This document shows positions 24,907 through 33,413 of a stretch of DNA of 64,000 bases, piece by piece. The stretch is from the NCBI GenBank assembly GCA_035297145.1, contig DATGZN010000077.1, positions 124,001-188,000 of the forward strand. Direction: 5' to 3'. Under the pieces are notes generated by a model, which searched no databases, had not been told where the DNA came from, and saw only the letters and a program-made list of their open reading frames with translations. Position numbers and translations under genes: made by a program. The stretch's first letter is position 1; each line of letters starts with the position of its first letter. The DNA is from QHXW01 sp035297145 (lineage in GTDB: Bacteria; Acidobacteriota; Terriglobia; Bryobacterales; Bryobacteraceae).

Positions 24907-25884
24907 TCACATGCGGCTCAGATACGCCGGGGGAACCAGGAGTGTTACGGCATCAGGAACAAGCGAAACGCGGGTAGGCAGATGTCCCGCACTCTCGCCA
25001 TCCACCTGAATGTAAATGCGCCGGTCCTCGGGGTCGGAGACGCGAATGCATTGTGCCTTCAAGAAAGAAACGCCGCGCATGCCGGCCAAACGTCCGGTCG
25101 TTAGTCCAAAAAGATATTTGAAGTAGGGAAACGGAGTTCGCCCGCGGAACAGCACGACTTCGAAACAGTTGTCCAGAAGACCGATGCTCTGTGCAATCTC
25201 AAAATCGCCGCCATAGTTGCGCACCCGGCTGATGAGAGCAAACGAGCAAACTTCGCGTGCGGCGCCGTCGATTTCCACCTGGAACTCCGGAAACCGCCCG
25301 GCGACCTGGGTGAATCCACCAACCCAGTAGGCGGCCTTTCCCAACCGCTGCTTGAGGCCGGCACTCAGGTTGTAGACGATATGAGCATCAAAACCAACGC
25401 CGGCCATAGAGAGGAAGTGGCGGGGCTTGGACCCGCAATCCAATCGCCCGATAGCAATGCGCTTGGCAACGCATTCCGACATCGATGTGGCCGCGTGCCC
25501 CAGGCCGTGTGGCAAGCCGAGTTCCGTCGCCAGAACGTTGGCTGTGCCAGCCGGGAGAATACCCAACGGAACCGGCGTGTTGGCTACGCCATCCAGAACC
25601 TCATTGATCGTTCCGTCACCGCCGGCAGCCACGATGAACTCAGCCCCCGCGGCGATCGCCTGGCGCGCCATGTCTCCAGCGGTGCCCGGGCCCGTGGTAG
25701 GGCTCATGGAAATGGCGTGGCCAGCCCGCTCGAGGATCTTGGCGGCGCGGTCCAGCCGTGCGCGGCTCCTTCCACGAAGCCGGCCCGCGGCAGGATTGTA
25801 GATTAGAGTTGTGCGACGTGAGTTGATAGCAAGACCCGTCTGGCTGGAGCCATGTGAAGATGCGTGCGCCTGTACTCGGATCAT
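24907..25884 (-). CDS. Diacylglycerol kinase-like lipid kinase (DAGK catalytic family)
   Basis: This 325-aa protein has the DAGK catalytic signature: TLIYNPAAG near residue 26, the core nucleotide motif VAAGGDGTINEVLDGVAN and GILPAGTANVLATELGLP, and later FLSMAGVGFDAHIVYNL. Members phosphorylate diacylglycerol, sphingoid bases or related lipids at the membrane. The first 22 residues (Ser, His, Gln rich) are not conserved, and no alternative start exists in frame. It is divergent from ligA with only 15 bases between start codons. Confidence 0.88.
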   Translation of the reverse strand: MIRVQAHASSHGSSQTGLAINSRRTTLIYNPAAGRLRGRSRARLDRAAKILERAGHAISMSPTTGPGTAGDMARQAIAAGAEFIVAAGGDGTINEVLDGVANTPVPLGILPAGTANVLATELGLPHGLGHAATSMSECVAKRIAIGRLDCGSKPRHFLSMAGVGFDAHIVYNLSAGLKQRLGKAAYWVGGFTQVAGRFPEFQVEIDGAAREVCSFALISRVRNYGGDFEIAQSIGLLDNCFEVVLFRGRTPFPYFKYLFGLTTGRLAGMRGVSFLKAQCIRVSDPEDRRIYIQVDGESAGHLPTRVSLVPDAVTLLVPPAYLSRM

Positions 25885-25890
25885 TATAAT
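25885..25890 (+). promoter_or_regulatory. Candidate -10 box for ligA
   Basis: TATAAT lies 9 bases before the ligA ATG at 25900 and directly abuts the start codon of the divergent lipid kinase. ATTATAAT is self-complementary, so the box reads the same on both strands. For the kinase it would overlap its own start, so only the ligA direction makes sense. Confidence 0.4.
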
Positions 25891-25899
25891 GGGAATCGG

Positions 25900-27891
25900 A
25901 TGAAGGCCAAACTCGTTGATGAACTAGAAGACCTTCGCAAGACGCTCCGCCGCCACGAATACCTCTACTACGTTCTCGATCAGCCGGAAATCAGCGACGC
26001 CGAATACGACGGCCTGATGAACCGGCTACGGGACATCGAAACACAGCATCCGGAACTGATTACGCCCGATTCGCCAACACGCCGGGTGGGTGGCAAGCCT
26101 CGCGAAGGATTCGTCAAGGTGGAGCATAGTTCGCCCATGCTCAGCCTGGATAACGCGCTGAACGAGGATGAGCTGCGGGCATTTGATACGCGCGTCCGCG
26201 AGGCATTGGGTAAGGAGCCGTACCGCTACGTCGCGGAGCTGAAACTGGACGGACTCTCGATGGCCGCCCACTACCGGAAGAACGTGTTTGTTCAGGCAGT
26301 CACTCGGGGAGATGGGCGGGTTGGAGAGGACGTGACGGAGAACGCGCGCACCATCCGCTCGCTTCCGTTAAGCACTTCCAGTTCGCTCGATCACTTTGAA
26401 GTTCGCGGTGAAACGGTGATGCTGCGCCGCGCATTCGAGAGGCTCAATGCAGATCGGGATGAGCGCGGTCTTTCGCGCTTCGCCAATCCCCGCAACGCCG
26501 CGGCGGGATCCTTGCGCGTATTGGACCCATCAGTCACGGCATCGCGGCACTTAGAGTTCTATACATACTTCTTGCTGGTGGACGGGGAACGGCACTATCC
26601 GAGCCACTGGGAGTCGCTCGAAGCGCTGGTGCGGATGGGATTCAAGGTGAATGCCCACCGCAAGCTTTGCAAGAATATCGACGAACTGCTGGCATTCTGC
26701 CGCGAGTGGGAGTCGAAGCGCGACGATCTGCCGTTCGAGATCGACGGGGTTGTGGCCAAGGTCGATTCGGTGGCTCAGCACAACCGCCTCGGGTACACGG
26801 CCAAAGCGCCGCGATGGGCCATCGCATACAAATACGCGGCGAGGCAGGCGGTCACGACGGTGGAGAACATCGAAGTGCAGGTGGGGCGGACGGGCGCCCT
26901 TACTCCGGTGGCACATTTGACCCCGGTCGTGGTGGGCGGTGTCACGGTATCGCGCGCAACCCTCCACAACGAGGATGAAATTGCGCGGCTGGGACTGCAA
27001 ATGGGCGACTCCGTGGTTATAGAGCGCTCGGGTGACGTGATTCCCAAGGTGGTTCGCGTCCACACGCAGGGGTCGTACCGGCGCCGCTTTCAAATCCCCA
27101 AGCATTGTCCGGTTTGCGGCGGAAACATAGTGCGCGAGGAGGGCGAGGCCGCCAGCCGATGCATCAATACCAACTGCCCGGCGCGATTGAAAGAGTCCAT
27201 TTTGCATTTCGCTTCGCGCAACGTAATGAATATCGATGGTCTGGGAGATGTCTTGGTCGAACAGCTCGTGGATCGCGGCAGCGTAACGAGTGTGGCCGAC
27301 ATCTACGACCTGACGGTTGAGAAATTAATGCAGCTTGACCGGATGGGAAAGAAATCGGCCGCCAACGTGGTTCGCAACATCGAGAATTCGCGACAGAATC
27401 CGCTACCACGCGTCATCCAGGCCCTTGGAATCCGATTTGTCGGCGAGCGCACGGCGCTGTTCCTGGCGGAGGAATTCGGCGACCTCGATCGGATTGGTTC
27501 CGCCACGTTAGACGATCTGCAAAGGGCGGAGGAGGTCGGCCCCAAGGTGGCCGAGAGCATCTACCAGTTTTTTAGCGAGCCGCGCAACCAGGAACTCGTG
27601 GAGCGGCTGCGCTCCGCCGGCTTGCAGTTCGAATACAGGACCCGGCGGCGGCACGGGGGTCCGCTGGCCGGCCTGACATTTGTGCTGACGGGCACGTTGA
27701 ACATGAGCCGCGAAGAAGCCAAGCAGCGGATCGAGTCCGCCGGCGGAAAAGTGGCAGGCTCCGTAAGCAGGAAGACCGACTTCGTGGTCACCGGCGAAGA
27801 CCCGGGCTCAAAGCTCGACAAGGCTCGCGAGTTTGGAGTCGAGGTAATCGATGAGACCAAGCTACTCGGATTGCTTGACCGCAGTTCCTGA
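25900..27891 (+). CDS. ligA: NAD-dependent DNA ligase
   Basis: A 663-aa ligase that seals nicks using NAD+. Order of domains: Ia (LRKTLRRHEYLYYVLDQPEISD), nucleotidyltransferase with catalytic Lys in AELKLDGLSMA, OB fold (VEVQVGRTGALTPVAHLTPV-like), zinc finger (CPVCGGN then CINTNCPARL), helix-hairpin-helix repeats (MNIDGLGDVLVEQLVDRG) and a C-terminal BRCT domain (LAGLTFVLTGTLNMSREEAK). ATG 25900 starts MKAKLVDELEDLRKTL. The length and all five parts are normal for the family. The next gene lies 42 bases downstream. Confidence 0.97.
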   Translation: MKAKLVDELEDLRKTLRRHEYLYYVLDQPEISDAEYDGLMNRLRDIETQHPELITPDSPTRRVGGKPREGFVKVEHSSPMLSLDNALNEDELRAFDTRVREALGKEPYRYVAELKLDGLSMAAHYRKNVFVQAVTRGDGRVGEDVTENARTIRSLPLSTSSSLDHFEVRGETVMLRRAFERLNADRDERGLSRFANPRNAAAGSLRVLDPSVTASRHLEFYTYFLLVDGERHYPSHWESLEALVRMGFKVNAHRKLCKNIDELLAFCREWESKRDDLPFEIDGVVAKVDSVAQHNRLGYTAKAPRWAIAYKYAARQAVTTVENIEVQVGRTGALTPVAHLTPVVVGGVTVSRATLHNEDEIARLGLQMGDSVVIERSGDVIPKVVRVHTQGSYRRRFQIPKHCPVCGGNIVREEGEAASRCINTNCPARLKESILHFASRNVMNIDGLGDVLVEQLVDRGSVTSVADIYDLTVEKLMQLDRMGKKSAANVVRNIENSRQNPLPRVIQALGIRFVGERTALFLAEEFGDLDRIGSATLDDLQRAEEVGPKVAESIYQFFSEPRNQELVERLRSAGLQFEYRTRRRHGGPLAGLTFVLTGTLNMSREEAKQRIESAGGKVAGSVSRKTDFVVTGEDPGSKLDKAREFGVEVIDETKLLGLLDRSS

Positions 27892-27933
27892 TATTTTCGG
27901 AACGCCGCTTTCAGTTCACACGTAACTTTTGCT

Positions 27934-28536
27934 ATGAAGCTCGTGCTGCTGTTTTTGATGGGAACCACAAGTGTCTTTAGCCAACTCTCGTATGGCGTGC
28001 GGGGCGGCCTTCCGCTGACGAACTTCTTTCAAGCGGCATCGAATCCGGGTGAGACCTTTACTTCTACCGCAACGCGATTCATCGTTGGTCCGACCGTGGA
28101 ATTGCGTTTGCCTTTCGGTTTGGGCCTGGAGGCGGATGCTCTGTTCCGTCATTTTCAATACAACGGTTCCACGAATGCGGTTGACGAACTGCTCCGCAGC
28201 ACCGCGAGCAACGCCTGGGAGTTTCCGCTGCTGGTGAAGTATCGGACGCCAGGGGTGTTTGTAAAGCCATTTCTGGATGGCGGCGTGGCGTTTGATCACT
28301 GGAGCGGCCTGCGGCAGATTACTGCCCCGGTCGGCGCGCTCACTTCAAGCTCGGGCACGTCCGGTTCGAACGCTGGCTTCGTGGTTGGCGCTGGCATCGA
28401 ACTCCACCTCCCGCTCGTCAGGCTTTCGCCAGAGATTCGCTACACGCGGTGGGGAGCTGCCAACGTTACGGACCTTGGTGGCGCCTTGCGATCGAACCAG
28501 AACCAGGCGGAGTTCTTGGTGGGGCTGACCTTCTAG
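27934..28536 (+). CDS. Small outer-membrane beta-barrel protein
   Basis: This 200-aa protein begins with a short signal peptide (MKLVLLFLMGTTSVFSQL) and continues as amphipathic strands such as VGPTVELRLPFGLGLEADALF, VFVKPFLDGGVAF and FVVGAGIELHLPLV, ending EFLVGLTF with a terminal Phe, as expected for a BAM substrate. It resembles OmpA-type eight-stranded barrels. It converges with fabD, overlapping by 4 bases. No further function can be assigned. Confidence 0.75.
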   Translation: MKLVLLFLMGTTSVFSQLSYGVRGGLPLTNFFQAASNPGETFTSTATRFIVGPTVELRLPFGLGLEADALFRHFQYNGSTNAVDELLRSTASNAWEFPLLVKYRTPGVFVKPFLDGGVAFDHWSGLRQITAPVGALTSSSGTSGSNAGFVVGAGIELHLPLVRLSPEIRYTRWGAANVTDLGGALRSNQNQAEFLVGLTF

Positions 28537-29471
28537 GACGAGCCGGCGGCTAGATGGAGTTTCTCGACATCTGCCGCCTCGCCGAACTTGATGCCATGTA
28601 GCATCGGATCGATGCTACGCAATAAACCCGTCAAAACCCCGCCCGGCCCGACTTCGAAGAATCGATTGACGCCCTGAGCGGCAAGGTGTCGTATCGCAGC
28701 TTCCCAACGAACCGGATTCGGGATCTGTTCGATCAGCCCTTCGCGGGCTTCAGAAGCAGTATGGACTTCGCGGGCCTGCCAGTTGTTGATAAGCGGCCAA
28801 TCCAGGTCGTCGAAGATGGCGGCGTTCAACTCTGGTGTCATGCGCTCTTGTGCGGGCTTCATCAACGGACAGTGAAACGGGGCGCTCACGGCCAACGCGA
28901 CGGCCCGGCGCGCGCCGGCGGCCTTGGCCAATTCCATCGCGCGGTTCACCGCGCCCACGTGCCCGGCAATCACGACCTGATCAGGAGCATTCAAATTGGC
29001 AGCTGTCACTACCTCGCCCTGGGAGGCGTTGTGCAGCACTTCCTCCAGCCGGCCTGGAGGGAGCTTGAGGATTGCAGCCATGGCGCCTACTCCTGGTGGA
29101 ACGGCTTCCTGCATGAATCGGCCGCGCTTCCTCACCAAGCGCAACGCATCGCTAAAGCGCAACGAACCCGCAGCCACCAGCGATGAGTACTCGCCTAAGC
29201 TATGGCCCGCGACGTAATCGGGCCGCACACCGAGCTCCCGGAGGACGGTGAAGGCCGCGATCGAAACCGCCAGCAGCGCGGGCTGCGTGTTTTCGGTGAG
29301 CCGCAGATCCTCGTCGCTACCTTCGATGCAAAGCCGCGAAATCGGAAAGCCCAGCGCCTGATCGGCAGATTCGAAAACCAGCCGCGCCGCGGGATAGGCC
29401 TCGGCGAGCGTCCTGCCCATGCCGACGTACTGAGATCCCTGTCCCGGAAACAGCAATGCGGTTTTTCCCAT
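28533..29471 (-). CDS. fabD: Malonyl-CoA:ACP transacylase
   Basis: This 312-aa enzyme loads malonyl groups onto acyl carrier protein for fatty-acid synthesis. The sequence opens KTALLFPGQGSQYVGMGR; the nucleophile Ser91 lies in GHSLGEYSSL and His201 in SAPFHCPLM. The C-terminal PVRWEAAIRHLAAQGVNRFFEVGPGGVLTGLL is typical. ATG 29471 begins the family sequence directly. Other fab genes are not adjacent. It is divergent from the aminotransferase with a 24-base spacer. Confidence 0.95.
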   Translation of the reverse strand: MGKTALLFPGQGSQYVGMGRTLAEAYPAARLVFESADQALGFPISRLCIEGSDEDLRLTENTQPALLAVSIAAFTVLRELGVRPDYVAGHSLGEYSSLVAAGSLRFSDALRLVRKRGRFMQEAVPPGVGAMAAILKLPPGRLEEVLHNASQGEVVTAANLNAPDQVVIAGHVGAVNRAMELAKAAGARRAVALAVSAPFHCPLMKPAQERMTPELNAAIFDDLDWPLINNWQAREVHTASEAREGLIEQIPNPVRWEAAIRHLAAQGVNRFFEVGPGGVLTGLLRSIDPMLHGIKFGEAADVEKLHLAAGSS

Positions 29472-29483
29472 TGGATGAGATTG

Positions 29484-29489
29484 TATGAT
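29484..29489 (+). promoter_or_regulatory. Candidate -10 box for the argD-like gene
   Basis: TATGAT ends 6 bases before the ATG at 29496. The whole spacer to the divergent fabD is only 24 bases, so the promoter of this gene must overlap the fabD start region if the box is used. Confidence 0.35.
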
Positions 29490-29495
29490 GTACAA

Positions 29496-30719
29496 ATGCG
29501 TTCCGCTACCTCGGCCGGTGTTTCAGAAGCGCAGCACATCATGGAACTCGAACGCGAGTTTCTGGTTCAGAACTATGCACGCCACCCGCTGGTGCTGGAA
29601 CGCGGCGAGGGATGCTACGTATACGACTTGGATGGGAACCGGTATTTGGACTTCATTGCCGGAATCGGCGTGAACGCGCTGGGCCATGCGCATCCACGGA
29701 TCGTCAACGTGATCCGCGAGCAGGCTGGGCTGCTCATCCATTCCTCCAACCTCTACTACCACCGTTTCCAGGGAGCGCTTGCGAAGCGCCTAGCTGAAAT
29801 CAGCGGTCTGCAACGTTCTTTTTTCGCCAACAGCGGCACCGAGGCCATGGAGGGCGCACTCAAAATGGTGCGCGCGCACGGCAACAAAATCAGCCCGGAG
29901 AAGATCGAGATTCTGTCGCTCGAAAACTCATTCCACGGCCGGACTTTGGGTGCGTTATCGATTACCGGCCAGCCCAAGTACCGGCATGACTTCGAGCCGC
30001 TCGTGCCGGGTGTGAGGTTTCTGCCACCGAATGACATTGCCGCGCTCGAGCAGGCTTGCGGTGAACGGACGGCCGGAATTGTCATCGAGTGGATTCAAGG
30101 CGAGGGCGGCATCTTCCCGATTTCCGACGAGTACGGACGCAAGGCGCGTGAACTCGCGGACCGGTATAACGCACTCCTGCTGTTCGATGAGATTCAGTGC
30201 GGCGTTGGGCGGCCTGGTACCTGGTTCGGATATCAACTTGCCGACCCAGTCGTGCTGCCGGACGTGATGGTTGCAGCAAAGCCGCTGGCGTGCGGTTTGC
30301 CCCTCGGCGTCATTGTTGCAAATGAGAAGGCTGCCGCGGCCATCGGCTTGGGAATGCACGGATCGACGTTCGGGGGGAGTGCGTTGGCATGCCGGGTGGC
30401 TCTCGAGTTCTTTGATATCCTGGACGGCCTGTTGCCCTCGATTCGGCGAGTGGGTCAGTACTTTCGCACCCGGCTGCAGGAGTTGGCTTCTAAATATGCA
30501 TTCATTCGGGAGGTGCGCGGGCACGGCCTCATGGTTGGCGTGGACATGAGCGTGCCGGGGAAACAGATGGTAGCCGACGCGCAGGCACGTGGTCTGCTCA
30601 TCAACTGCACACATGACACTGTGTTGCGGTTCTTGCCCCCTTACATCGTCACGGAAAAAGAAGTGGACCAAGCGATCGGCATCTTGGACGGCATCTTCGC
30701 CGCACAAGCGTCACAATAG
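29496..30719 (+). CDS. argD: Acetylornithine aminotransferase-like class III aminotransferase
   Basis: This 407-aa PLP enzyme fits ArgD: FIAGIGVNALGHAHPRIV, the SGTEAMEGALKMVRAHG phosphate-binding region, FHGRTLGALSITG, LLFDEIQCGVGRPG, and the PLP-Lys region AAKPLACGLPLG. LLINCTHDTVLRFLPPYIV near the end is typical of ArgD, but 4-aminobutyrate aminotransferases of this clade look similar, so ornithine specificity is likely rather than certain. The open frame extends far upstream as antisense to fabD; ATG 29496 is chosen because the residues after it (MELEREFLVQNY onward) match the family. It overlaps the manC-like gene tail to tail. Confidence 0.82.
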   Translation: MRSATSAGVSEAQHIMELEREFLVQNYARHPLVLERGEGCYVYDLDGNRYLDFIAGIGVNALGHAHPRIVNVIREQAGLLIHSSNLYYHRFQGALAKRLAEISGLQRSFFANSGTEAMEGALKMVRAHGNKISPEKIEILSLENSFHGRTLGALSITGQPKYRHDFEPLVPGVRFLPPNDIAALEQACGERTAGIVIEWIQGEGGIFPISDEYGRKARELADRYNALLLFDEIQCGVGRPGTWFGYQLADPVVLPDVMVAAKPLACGLPLGVIVANEKAAAAIGLGMHGSTFGGSALACRVALEFFDILDGLLPSIRRVGQYFRTRLQELASKYAFIREVRGHGLMVGVDMSVPGKQMVADAQARGLLINCTHDTVLRFLPPYIVTEKEVDQAIGILDGIFAAQASQ

Positions 30720-31784
30720 ATCGTTGCGGCGATTTTGTTCAAGCAACTTGACGATGTCTCCCACCTGTTGCGCGCGCTCACGGTCGGCGATCAGCAAGGC
30801 ATCCGGAGTATCCACCACAACGAGATTGTGCGCGCCCAGCAACGCCACCAGTTTGTTGCCGGCATCGATATAGTTGCCGCTGCTGTCCGAGGAGATGACG
30901 ACGGATCGCGCCGCATTTCCGTCGCGGTCGCGGGCCACCAACTCATAGACGGCGTTCCAACTTCCCACGTCATTCCAGCCGATGTCGTCGCAAGCGAACC
31001 CCACCACGTTATTCGCGCGCTCCAGCACGGCGTAATCGATGGAGATGTTTTCACAGCGCGGAAAAACCTGGGCGAGTTTTGTCTGGAACTGGCGGCCGGA
31101 GAAGGCGGGCAGGGCTGCCAGCAGCGTCGCGGTTTTCGGTAAATGCCGGCGCAGAGCGGCTAGCAAAATGTCCGCTCGCCAGAAGAACATGCCCGCATTC
31201 CAATAGAACCGTTTCGCGGCGAGATATTTCGACGCAGTCCTGGAATCCGGTTTCTCGCGGAAGCTGGTAACCAGGACGGGATCCAGTGACCCGGAGCGGG
31301 TGCCGCGCGGAAACTCAACGTAGCCGTAGCCGGTTTCCGCCCACCGCGGGATGACACCGAGGACTGCGATCTTGCCATGGGCGGCGGCGCGAAAGCCCGC
31401 GCGCGCGAATTGCAGGTAGCGCCGGGGCTTCGCGATCACGTGGTCAGCGGGGAACACGCCCATAACGGCATCGCGGTCCAGCGAATGCAGGATATGGGCT
31501 GCCAGCCCGATTGCCGGCGCTGTGTTGCGCTGCATCGGCTCGGCCAGAATTTGGCGTCGCGGAATCGATGGCAGTTGCCGCACGATCTCTTCGCGCAGAT
31601 GTTCGTTCGTCAGAACCCAGAGCCGCTCGGGCGGAATCAGTGGTGACAGCCGGTCAACGGTGGACTGAATGAGCGACTGTTCGCCGAAAATTTTGAGCAC
31701 CTGCTTGGCGCGCGAGCGCCGGCTGCGGGGCCAAAATCGTGTACCGCGGCCGCCGGCGAGGATCAAACCGTAGTCATGGCTCAT
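30711..31784 (-). CDS. manC: Mannose-1-phosphate guanylyltransferase-like sugar nucleotidyltransferase
   Basis: This 357-aa protein makes GDP-mannose from mannose-1-phosphate and GTP. The N-terminal motif LILAGGRGTRFWPRSRRSRAK is diagnostic for the nucleotidyltransferase fold, with QILAEPMQRNTAPAIGLA and metal-binding GVFPADHV following. NDVGSWNAVYEL is typical of the ManC family. Unlike the long form it has no phosphomannose isomerase domain. It ends inside the aminotransferase 3' end and lies 8 bases downstream of lepB, so the two probably form a leftward operon. Confidence 0.9.
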   Translation of the reverse strand: MSHDYGLILAGGRGTRFWPRSRRSRAKQVLKIFGEQSLIQSTVDRLSPLIPPERLWVLTNEHLREEIVRQLPSIPRRQILAEPMQRNTAPAIGLAAHILHSLDRDAVMGVFPADHVIAKPRRYLQFARAGFRAAAHGKIAVLGVIPRWAETGYGYVEFPRGTRSGSLDPVLVTSFREKPDSRTASKYLAAKRFYWNAGMFFWRADILLAALRRHLPKTATLLAALPAFSGRQFQTKLAQVFPRCENISIDYAVLERANNVVGFACDDIGWNDVGSWNAVYELVARDRDGNAARSVVISSDSSGNYIDAGNKLVALLGAHNLVVVDTPDALLIADRERAQQVGDIVKLLEQNRRNDLL

Positions 31785-31792
31785 GAGGTCGG

Positions 31793-32584
31793 CTAAACGA
31801 TGGGATAGCCGTGAATCAAACGGAGCGTGCGGCTCCAGCGGGTTTTAGTAAAGAAGTGCTCCGCCAGATCGATGAGGTGATCGATGCCGATGGCCGGATT
31901 CGAGAGCGCCTCGGTCGTCGCGGCATACGACCAGTAGATGATCAGCGGCTTCCCGATGATATTTTCTCGCGGCACAAAGCCCCAGTAGCGGCTGTCGAGA
32001 GAGTAGTCACGATTGTCACCCATCGCAAAATAGTGGCCCGACGGCACTACCACCTCTCCGTGCTGCACGTTATTGAGCAGCATTTCCTGTCCCTGCGGAG
32101 ACAGGCTCACATTAGGGATGCTGGGAAAGTTGTCGCGATAGGAGTCGGTGTAATCGGCTTTGTTGTACCTGTAAGGCTCGGTAAGCGGATGCCCGTTCAA
32201 GTACACCTGCTTGTTCTCCATGTGGATGTGATCTCCCGGCACGCCGATCACGCGTTTGACGAATGTTTGCTTAATATCCACCGGATACCGAAACACGATA
32301 ATGTCGCCTCGGTGCACGTCCTCATACGGCAGAAGCCGCTTGGTCAGCGATCCGGGCGGCGCGTAAGCCAGCTTATCTACCAGCAGATGATCGCCAATGA
32401 GCAGGGTATCCTCCATCGATCCCGTGGGAATGACGAAGGCTTGCACGAGCGTGGTCGTGCCGAACAGCAACAGGATGATGGTGACCGTCCACTCCGCGAT
32501 CACGCCTCGAGGGATATCGTTTTTGCGAGGCTGTGTGACTTGCTCCGGCGTCTGCTCGGCCACGCTGGTATTTTCTGGGCTCAC
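31793..32584 (-). CDS. lepB: Signal peptidase I
   Basis: A 263-aa membrane protease that cleaves Sec signal peptides. It has one N-terminal transmembrane helix (TVTIILLLFGTTTLVQAF), the catalytic Ser56 in IPTGSMEDTLLIGD and the Lys110 in TFVKRVIGVPGD, plus box E MGDNRDYSLDSRYWGFV. The first ~25 residues are cytoplasmic and Gln/Pro rich. Length is intermediate between Gram-positive and E. coli types. The divergent DMT pair starts 75 bases away. Confidence 0.95.
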   Translation of the reverse strand: MSPENTSVAEQTPEQVTQPRKNDIPRGVIAEWTVTIILLLFGTTTLVQAFVIPTGSMEDTLLIGDHLLVDKLAYAPPGSLTKRLLPYEDVHRGDIIVFRYPVDIKQTFVKRVIGVPGDHIHMENKQVYLNGHPLTEPYRYNKADYTDSYRDNFPSIPNVSLSPQGQEMLLNNVQHGEVVVPSGHYFAMGDNRDYSLDSRYWGFVPRENIIGKPLIIYWSYAATTEALSNPAIGIDHLIDLAEHFFTKTRWSRTLRLIHGYPIV

Positions 32585-32645
32585 GATAAACCCATTGTAT
32601 AGGAGCCGGATTCAAAAAACGGGACGAGATTCAATCCGCGTCTGT

Positions 32646-32651
32646 TATGCT
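32646..32651 (+). promoter_or_regulatory. Candidate -10 box for the small DMT pair
   Basis: TATGCT ends 7 bases before the GTG start at 32659. It is a short-leader configuration like those before several other genes of this window. No clear -35 box is seen. Confidence 0.3.
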
Positions 32652-32658
32652 GTGAATC

Positions 32659-33054
32659 GTGACACCGTCCGCCACTGTTCCCGTGTATCACCGGCCCCTC
32701 AGCCGGACGCAGTCTATGGCGCTGGTCTTTGTGTGCACGATCCTCGGTGCGGCCGCGCAAATGCTCATGAAGATCGGGCTGGGCCATCTGAGTCAGCCGG
32801 GGCTTATGGGTTATCTCACCAGCATGCCGCTGTTAGCGGGCTATGGCTTGTACGGCCTGAACACAGTGCTGATGGTATTCGCCCTGCGTGACGGGGAACT
32901 GTCGATTCTATACCCGATCATTGCCTTGACTTATGTCTGGGTGACGATCCTTTCCGTCATTTTTTTTCATGAATCGCTGAATCCGTTTAAGCTGGCCGGC
33001 GTGGCAGTGGTGGTTGCAGGGGTAGCTGTTCTGGGAAGGGGCAGCCGATCGTGA
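32659..33054 (+). CDS. Small EamA/SMR-type transporter subunit 1
   Basis: This 131-aa protein has four transmembrane helices, half the size of standard EamA transporters. Features are MALVFVCTILGAAAQMLMKIGL in helix 1 and LSILYPIIALTYVWVTILSV in helix 3, with HESLNPFKLAGVAVVVAGV at the end. Such half-size members include SMR pumps and ArnE/ArnF-like lipid-sugar flippase subunits. The GTG start overlaps nothing; its stop overlaps the second subunit as GTGA, so the two very likely form a heterodimer. The substrate is unknown. A single split EamA gene is an alternative, though both halves have proper starts. Confidence 0.75.
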   Translation: MTPSATVPVYHRPLSRTQSMALVFVCTILGAAAQMLMKIGLGHLSQPGLMGYLTSMPLLAGYGLYGLNTVLMVFALRDGELSILYPIIALTYVWVTILSVIFFHESLNPFKLAGVAVVVAGVAVLGRGSRS

Positions 33055-33410
33055 ACACGCCCCTTTCTTCGATGTTGCTGGTATTGGTCGCATCGTTGTT
33101 CGGATCATTTGGTGCGGTGTTTCTCAAGTCCGGCGCGCAAAAGCTCCGTCATGGGTTGCGGTACCTGGTCCTCAATCTCCGTCTGGCCGCGGGTGTTGCA
33201 CTATTTTTGGCATCGTCGGCGTTTTATGTCGTCGGTCTCAAACGAGGCGAGGTATCCGTGCTTTATCCCATGGTTTCGCTGGCCAACGTCTGGACCCTGG
33301 CCTGGTCGCGCATATTCTTCAAGGAGCCCATCACGCGCGCGAAAACCATGGGTCTGCTGCTGATCATGGTGGGGGTGTTCTTTATCGGCCTGGGCGCGGA
33401 AACCCGCTGA
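33051..33410 (+). CDS. Small EamA/SMR-type transporter subunit 2
   Basis: This 119-aa partner has four transmembrane helices (SMLLVLVASLFGSFGAVFLK, LRLAAGVALFLASSAFYVVG, VSVLYPMVSLANVWTLAWSR and MGLLLIMVGVFFIGLG). The matching of VSVLYPMVSL here with LSILYPIIAL in subunit 1 shows the two are paralogues. The GTG start at 33051 overlaps the first gene's TGA. The pair resembles ArnE/ArnF-type flippases, though no lipid-A sugar genes are in the window. Confidence 0.75.
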   Translation: MNTPLSSMLLVLVASLFGSFGAVFLKSGAQKLRHGLRYLVLNLRLAAGVALFLASSAFYVVGLKRGEVSVLYPMVSLANVWTLAWSRIFFKEPITRAKTMGLLLIMVGVFFIGLGAETR

Positions 33411-33413
33411 AGA

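Noticed and set aside
32659..33410. A single EamA transporter broken by a frameshift
   Set aside because: Each half is a complete four-helix protein with its own start, and the GTGA overlap is typical of coupled genes.
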